Positions 13,416 through 18,135 of a DNA stretch of 18,135 nucleotides are shown in pieces. This stretch comes from JAIVJN01 sp036732565 (lineage in GTDB: Bacteria > Acidobacteriota > Vicinamibacteria > Vicinamibacterales > UBA2999). Within the stretch, counting starts at the first letter, position 1; each line of letters starts with the position of its first letter. Both the position numbers and the translations under genes were made by a program. The stretch spans positions 1 through 18,135 of the forward strand of contig DAINCF010000080.1 in the NCBI GenBank assembly GCA_036732565.1. Reading direction: 5' to 3'. Below the pieces are notes generated by a model. That model worked only from the letters and a program-made list of their open reading frames with translations, ran no database searches and had not been told where the DNA came from.

Positions 13416-16400
13416 GTGAATACACAGACGTGCCTTCGGATGGTGGTGGGAACGATCATCGTGTGTCTCGCGGAGCTGGCGGCAGCGCAAACGGCGGGAC
13501 TGACAGGATATGTGCGGGATCAGCAAGGGGCCGTGATGCCTGGCGTGTCGGTGGTCGTGACGAGCGACCGCACGGGGTTCACGGCGGAGGCGATGACGGA
13601 TGCGCAAGGGCTGTACGTCGTTCCGCAGTTGCCGCCTGGCGCGTATTCCATCGTCGTCGAGCATCCCGGGTTCCACCGCCTGCTTCGCGCAGGATTGGCG
13701 CTCGACGCCGCGGCGGTGCGGCGGGTCGATATGGTGCTGACGGTGGGTGCGCTCACCGATACGGTGCAGGTTAGCGGCGGTCGTGATCTGCTGCGCGAGA
13801 CGGTGGGACTCGGGACGTTGATCAAGCCTGACGAGATGGAACATTTGCCCGTGAACGGTCGGTCGGTGCAGAAGCTGATTTCGTTGGCGGCGGGTGTGGT
13901 GTCGACGTCAGGAACGTCCGGCGTCGGGGAGTTCAGCGCCCACGGGCAGCGGTCGTCCGCCAACTACCTCACGATCGATGGCGTCGGTGGGAACATCAGT
14001 ACGGAAGCCGTACCGCTGGCCGGTTACACGGCGTGGGGCAACGGGACCCTTCCGGGATTCAGTACGACCGGGTCCAGCAGCAATCTGTTTTCGCTGGATG
14101 CTGTCGAAGAGATTCGTATTCAAACGTCTTCCTATGCGCCTGAGTACGGGCGTATGCCAGGGGCGCAGATTTCGGTGGTGACGAAGTCAGGGAGCAATGC
14201 CTTCCGCGGCAGCGGCTATGAATACTTCCGTGATGAAGGCCTCGATGCGACCGATCCCTTCGTGAAAGCGCGAGGCTTAGCCAAACCCGCGATGCGGTTC
14301 CACGTGTTCGGCGCCACGCTGGGTGGGCCGGTGCCCGTCGGGGGCCCGGCGTTCTTCTTTGGTAATTTTGAAGGGCAACGGCTCACGCTGCCGCGGTTTC
14401 GCACGACGGGTGTGCCTACGCAGGCCGTTCGTGATCGCACATCCGGCGCGCTGCGACAGTTGGTCGATGCGTGGCCGTTGCCAAACGGTCCGGATCTGGC
14501 GCCGGGGGTCGGTGAATTCTCTGCTGCCTTCGCGGATACGTCTGATGCCAATAGCGGGGCCGTGCGCGTGGACTACGCGCCTGGCGTCTGGCGGATGTTC
14601 GGGCGCCTCAGTGTTGGCGACTATCACTCGAAGGCCTTGGCGTCGTCGACGTCGACCGCATTGTCGCAGTTGCTGCATGGCACGGGACGGACGACGACCG
14701 TCACCGTGGGCGCGAACCTGGTGCTGGGGAAGCAGTGGTTTGTTGAGTCTCGGCTGAACTACAGCCGGAATCGCTTCGCGTCGTATCCGGGGTTTAACGC
14801 GCTCAACGGGGCACAAGCCGTGGCGCCTGAGTTGATCTTCCCGCCCGGCGCGACCGTCCCGGCCGCGAGTCTCACGGTGACGACGGGGAATGCGGGAAGC
14901 ACGATGGCGCTCGGTGCCGGGAATGGCGCGACCGCGCAGCGGCAGGTCAACGGCATCGTGTCCGTCACGACCGTTCGGCGCGGGCACACCGTGAAGATGG
15001 GCGGCGATGTCCGGCAGCTCGCGCCTGAGGCCGAGATACCGAGCGTGCGAGCGAGTTACTCGTTGGGGAATGTGGCCACACTCGCGGGCGACCGGGTGAG
15101 CCGCGTGACGGTGCTGCGCACGGAGCCGGGCGAAGTCACACTCTGGAACCTCTCGGCCTTCGCACAGGATCAGTGGCAGATGAACGAGCGGCTCCTGGTG
15201 ACCTACGGCGTGCGGTGGGATGTGAATCCGGCCCCGCAACTGGTGGGTGAGCGCCGGCCGTATCTGGTGGAGTTTCCGGAGGATCCGTCACGGACGCGAC
15301 AGCGTGCGTCGACGAAGGCGTTTTGGGCGACGGACTACCGCGGCGTCGCACCGCGGGCGGCGGTGAGCTATCGGCTGTCGCGATCGCGGCCGCAGGATCA
15401 CATCGTGCGGGCGTCCGCCGGCCTGTTCTACGACGTCGGCTGGGGATCATCGTTGACCGCGCTGGGTGTGGGGTTTCCGTTTCGGGCGACGCGCACCTTG
15501 ACGGATGTCGAGCTGCCGCTGCCGGCATCCATGATCCCGGATCTGCCGAGCGCCGGCGATGCGCCTGGCGCAACCGACGTCTATGCGTTTCCCGAACATC
15601 CGTCGTTGCCCCGTACCACGCAATGGAACGTGGGGTACGAGTTCGCGCAGCGGGGCCGCGTCTCGGCGAGCGTGACCTACCTTGCATCGCGTGGGACGTC
15701 GCAGACGCGGCTGGTCCTCTACGACTACACGCGGCTGCCCGCGGCGCCGTACGTGCGGATCAACGCGTTGGATACGAATGGTCGTTCAGCCTATGACGCG
15801 CTGGAACTGTCGGTGCGTGTCCGTCCGTCGTCGCTGCTAGAGGGGGACATCTCGTACACGTTGGGACGATCGCGGGACAACGTCTCGGAGGATGTGAGTG
15901 TGGCCCGGCCGAGCGGGGACGAAGATCCGGACGCCGGGTGGGGACCGTCTGACTACGATGCCCGGCACTTGCTGAATTGGCGAACGGGGCTGACGTTCCC
16001 TGGAGAAGGCTGGCGTCTTCTGAACGGAATCAGTCTGTACGTGAGTGGGCAATTCCGATCGGCCTTGCCGATCACGCCGGTCTATCTGCGCGAGATCGGC
16101 TTTGGCCGCTATCTCCTCCGGCCTGATCGCGTGGTTGGTGAACCACTGTATCTGGAGGGGGATTATCCGGGGGGGCGACGCGTCAACCCGGCGGCGTTTC
16201 AGCAGCCCCTCGAGGCGCGGCAAGGCACGGCGGAACGGAATCTGGTGCGGGGATTTTCGCTGTCGCAGATCGATCTCTCGGTGAAGAAGCGCGTGCGTGT
16301 GTGGCGAGCCCAAGTGGACGTCGGGGTCGATGTCTTCAACATCTTCAATCGCACGCAGTTCGATCGTCCGCTGCTTGAGGTGGGCGCGAGCCAGTTCGGA

Positions 16401-16520
16401 TTGGCCACGCAGACTGCGGCGAACGGGTTGGGCAGCGGGACGAATGGGCGAGGGCTGAGCCCTCTGTTCCAGCTCGGCGGCCCGCGATCCATTCAACTCG
16501 TGTTTCGCACGGCGTTTTGA
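13416..16520 (+). CDS. Oar-like TonB-dependent outer-membrane receptor with carboxypeptidase-regulatory N-terminal domain
   Basis: This 1034-residue outer-membrane protein probably imports or binds a macromolecular substrate using TonB energy. It has a signal peptide (VVGTIIVCLAELAAAQ, cleavage near residue 25) and a CarboxypepD_reg-like Ig fold at about 28-115 (AGLTGYVRDQQGAVMPGVSV, then LPPGAYSIVVEHPGF). The plug at about 122-230 has LPVNGRSVQKLISLAAGV, DAVEEIRIQTSSYAPEYGR and GAQISVVTKSGSNAFRGSGY. A large beta-barrel follows, ending in FRTAF with the C-terminal Phe needed for barrel assembly. Length and order match acidobacterial Oar-like receptors, and no truncation is visible. GTG 13416 follows GGGGG by 4 bases; ATG 13440 is a less likely start. 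Divergent from the sigma/anti-sigma pair and 11 bases from the peptidase gene. Confidence 0.92.
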   Translation: MNTQTCLRMVVGTIIVCLAELAAAQTAGLTGYVRDQQGAVMPGVSVVVTSDRTGFTAEAMTDAQGLYVVPQLPPGAYSIVVEHPGFHRLLRAGLALDAAAVRRVDMVLTVGALTDTVQVSGGRDLLRETVGLGTLIKPDEMEHLPVNGRSVQKLISLAAGVVSTSGTSGVGEFSAHGQRSSANYLTIDGVGGNISTEAVPLAGYTAWGNGTLPGFSTTGSSSNLFSLDAVEEIRIQTSSYAPEYGRMPGAQISVVTKSGSNAFRGSGYEYFRDEGLDATDPFVKARGLAKPAMRFHVFGATLGGPVPVGGPAFFFGNFEGQRLTLPRFRTTGVPTQAVRDRTSGALRQLVDAWPLPNGPDLAPGVGEFSAAFADTSDANSGAVRVDYAPGVWRMFGRLSVGDYHSKALASSTSTALSQLLHGTGRTTTVTVGANLVLGKQWFVESRLNYSRNRFASYPGFNALNGAQAVAPELIFPPGATVPAASLTVTTGNAGSTMALGAGNGATAQRQVNGIVSVTTVRRGHTVKMGGDVRQLAPEAEIPSVRASYSLGNVATLAGDRVSRVTVLRTEPGEVTLWNLSAFAQDQWQMNERLLVTYGVRWDVNPAPQLVGERRPYLVEFPEDPSRTRQRASTKAFWATDYRGVAPRAAVSYRLSRSRPQDHIVRASAGLFYDVGWGSSLTALGVGFPFRATRTLTDVELPLPASMIPDLPSAGDAPGATDVYAFPEHPSLPRTTQWNVGYEFAQRGRVSASVTYLASRGTSQTRLVLYDYTRLPAAPYVRINALDTNGRSAYDALELSVRVRPSSLLEGDISYTLGRSRDNVSEDVSVARPSGDEDPDAGWGPSDYDARHLLNWRTGLTFPGEGWRLLNGISLYVSGQFRSALPITPVYLREIGFGRYLLRPDRVVGEPLYLEGDYPGGRRVNPAAFQQPLEARQGTAERNLVRGFSLSQIDLSVKKRVRVWRAQVDVGVDVFNIFNRTQFDRPLLEVGASQFGLATQTAANGLGSGTNGRGLSPLFQLGGPRSIQLVFRTAF

Positions 16521-16531
16521 GCGGAGGCGTT

Positions 16532-18135
16532 ATGCATACGTCTGCGTTCAGGCGCCTCGGGTGCCAAGGGGTCGTCGTGTGCCTGCTGGCCGTGGGAACC
16601 GGTTCAGCGGCGTCGTGGCAGACCGGGGAGGAACCCCGCGCGCCGGTGGCGCTGCCGGCCAGCGTGACGTGCGCGCGGCTGCAACGGCTCTTGCGGTACG
16701 ACGCGCACTACATGGCGGCCGTGCTCGGAGGTGAGGCGCAGATCTCTGTGATGGTCGCGGCGACGGATCTCGCGGTGGCCGTCGAGACGATCCGTGCGCA
16801 GGCCGGCACGATCACGTACCGCGATGCGTTGGTAGGGTATCTGCGTGCGACGGTGCCGACGGCCGCCGTGCCGGCGGTGGCCTGTGGGTCCGGCGTTGAG
16901 GCGGCTGATGTTGATGGACCGCTGGGCATGGACGATGTGACTGTGCCGACGCGCACGTTCGGAAGCCGCCTTGAGATCGACAGTCCGTGGGCGTATGAAG
17001 GGCCTCCCGTGCGCGCATCCGCGGCGCCGCTGCATCGTCCCACACGAACATTTCCGTTGGATGAAATGGGCGTGGACGCCTTCTTGCGACAGCACCCGAC
17101 GTTCGATGGGCGGGGCGTGACGATCGGCATGGTGGAGTGGGCGCCGGATCTCCTGGATGCGCGCGGGTGGGTGACGCCGACGGGTGGTGCGCCGCGCGTG
17201 CTGCGGCCGCTGTTCGACTGGCCGACCAACGCCACGGAGTACCGGATCGCGCTGGACGCGAGCGTCGTGGCCAACGGCGCGGTCACGGTGAGGGGGCGCA
17301 CGTATCGTGTGCCGCCGGACGTGAACGGGCACCGCGTGCGCCTAGGCTGGATTGACGAGCAGCGATTCACCTATTACCGCGGGGATGTCAATCGCGACGG
17401 CAATCCGCTCGGCGCGGGGCCGTACTTTGCGGTACTGCGGGACGTGGACGCGCGGCTCGTCTGGGTCGACGTCGGGCAGAATGCGGACTTTCGGGACGAC
17501 ACGCCCATGCGATGTGGCCATGAGCCCATCCTCGAATTTGGCCGCGACGATGCGCTGACACCGGCTCGGGAAAGTACGGGCGTGTTGGTCTTGTGTGACG
17601 ACGAACGGGAAGCTGAGGTGTTGTTCGTGCCGACGGCGCAACGGCACGCGACCAGTGTCGCGGCCAGCGCCGCGGGCGCGGCGTTCACGCTCGGTGGACA
17701 TGGGATCGCGCCCGGCGCACAGCTGCTGCCGGTGCTGATGTTTCGGTGGACGGCGTCGGGATTCCTCGAGGGCGTGCTGTGCGCGTTGCGCGACGCGCGA
17801 ACTGACATCGTGACGACGGGCTACGTTGCGCCACGGCGTCTCCATGACGGCCGCTCCGTGGTGGGGATCGTGCTGGATCGCGGGGTCAGGCAGTATGACA
17901 AGCTGTTGTTCGGCGCGACGGGGAATGGTCCTCCGGGCGCGGGCCTCGTGAGTGAATCCGCCCTGGCCAGCGCGATGATCACCGTGGGCGCGTACACCTC
18001 GCCGCAGACGCTGGCCGCGACGCATGGGATTCCGGAGCAGGGCGGGGAGGTGCCGTTCGCGACGGGCACGCACGGGCCCCGCGCCGATGGGCAGCTCAAG
18101 CCCGACGTCGTCGCGAGCGCCGCGGGGTTCCTCCC
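16532..18135 (+). CDS. S8 (subtilisin-like) family peptidase, 3' end outside window; catalytic Asp replaced
   Basis: ATG 16532 has GGAGG (16523-16527) 4 bases upstream and starts 11 bases after the receptor stop, so the two are co-transcribed. A signal peptide (GVVVCLLAVGTGSAASW) marks it as exported. Residues about 50-120 form an N-terminal domain with a weak STN-like feel (GGEAQISVMVAATDLAVAVE). The subtilase domain begins at HPTFDGRGVTIGMVEWAPD: where active enzymes have the DTG catalytic Asp, this protein has Glu202-Trp-Ala. The catalytic His region is present as RHATSVAASAAG (His372 in place of HGTHVAG), followed by GIAPGAQLLPV. ATGNGPPGAG, near the oxyanion region, and GTHGPRADGQLKPDVVAS are typical of the fold. 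The Ser motif lies beyond the window. It may be a pseudo-protease or use Glu. Confidence 0.85.
   Translation, partial: MHTSAFRRLGCQGVVVCLLAVGTGSAASWQTGEEPRAPVALPASVTCARLQRLLRYDAHYMAAVLGGEAQISVMVAATDLAVAVETIRAQAGTITYRDALVGYLRATVPTAAVPAVACGSGVEAADVDGPLGMDDVTVPTRTFGSRLEIDSPWAYEGPPVRASAAPLHRPTRTFPLDEMGVDAFLRQHPTFDGRGVTIGMVEWAPDLLDARGWVTPTGGAPRVLRPLFDWPTNATEYRIALDASVVANGAVTVRGRTYRVPPDVNGHRVRLGWIDEQRFTYYRGDVNRDGNPLGAGPYFAVLRDVDARLVWVDVGQNADFRDDTPMRCGHEPILEFGRDDALTPARESTGVLVLCDDEREAEVLFVPTAQRHATSVAASAAGAAFTLGGHGIAPGAQLLPVLMFRWTASGFLEGVLCALRDARTDIVTTGYVAPRRLHDGRSVVGIVLDRGVRQYDKLLFGATGNGPPGAGLVSESALASAMITVGAYTSPQTLAATHGIPEQGGEVPFATGTHGPRADGQLKPDVVASAAGFL

Noticed and set aside
17342..18099. Leftward open frames opposite the peptidase gene
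   Set aside because: They are antisense shadows of the subtilase domain, which continues off the right edge.

Overview
The window is GC-rich bacterial DNA, and the gene content fits an Acidobacteriota genome, perhaps Vicinamibacteria-like. Pointers are an ADOP/MacB-type orphan permease, a PadR regulator, an Oar-like TonB-dependent receptor with an N-terminal carboxypeptidase-regulatory domain, and an ECF sigma factor paired with an unusually long anti-sigma factor. This placement is inferred from family content, not from a marker gene.

Left block (1-4812). The 3' part of an ADOP permease runs rightward off the left edge. After about 480 bases with no recognisable gene come leftward genes: a three-helix membrane protein, a secreted beta-propeller-like protein with a C-terminal fibronectin III domain, a 48-codon small ORF and a PadR regulator. 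Two 15-bp inverted repeats of identical design (CATAG-N5-CTATG) lie upstream of the PadR gene and upstream of the small ORF/propeller transcript, and look like operators of that PadR.

Middle block (about 4859-10144, all leftward). This is a run of small, tightly spaced, mostly unrecognised genes. In transcription order they are: a short zinc-ribbon protein, a 14-codon leader-like ORF, an unknown gene, a conserved-looking unknown gene, a third small unknown gene, a multi-helix-turn-helix gene split by a frameshift, a protein resembling Cse2/CasB (small subunit of type I-E Cascade), a hairpin-rich leader, a 470-residue protein with a HARP-like motif and a tandem internal duplication, and a probably frameshifted terminal gene. 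No CRISPR array and no other cas gene is visible, so the Cse2-like protein looks like an orphan used in an undescribed operon. This is the most interesting part of the window, and its frameshifts suggest partial decay or a mobile-element origin.

Right block (10500-18135). A small basic DNA-binding-like protein faces right. An ECF sigma factor and its long single-pass anti-sigma factor face left, and divergently from them run a full-length Oar-like outer-membrane receptor and, 11 bases further on, an S8-type peptidase that leaves the window. The catalytic Asp position of that peptidase carries Glu. This block reads as one envelope-signalling/transport locus.

Several starts in the window have GGAGG exactly 4-5 bases from the start codon. 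I used this local habit to place several start codons.
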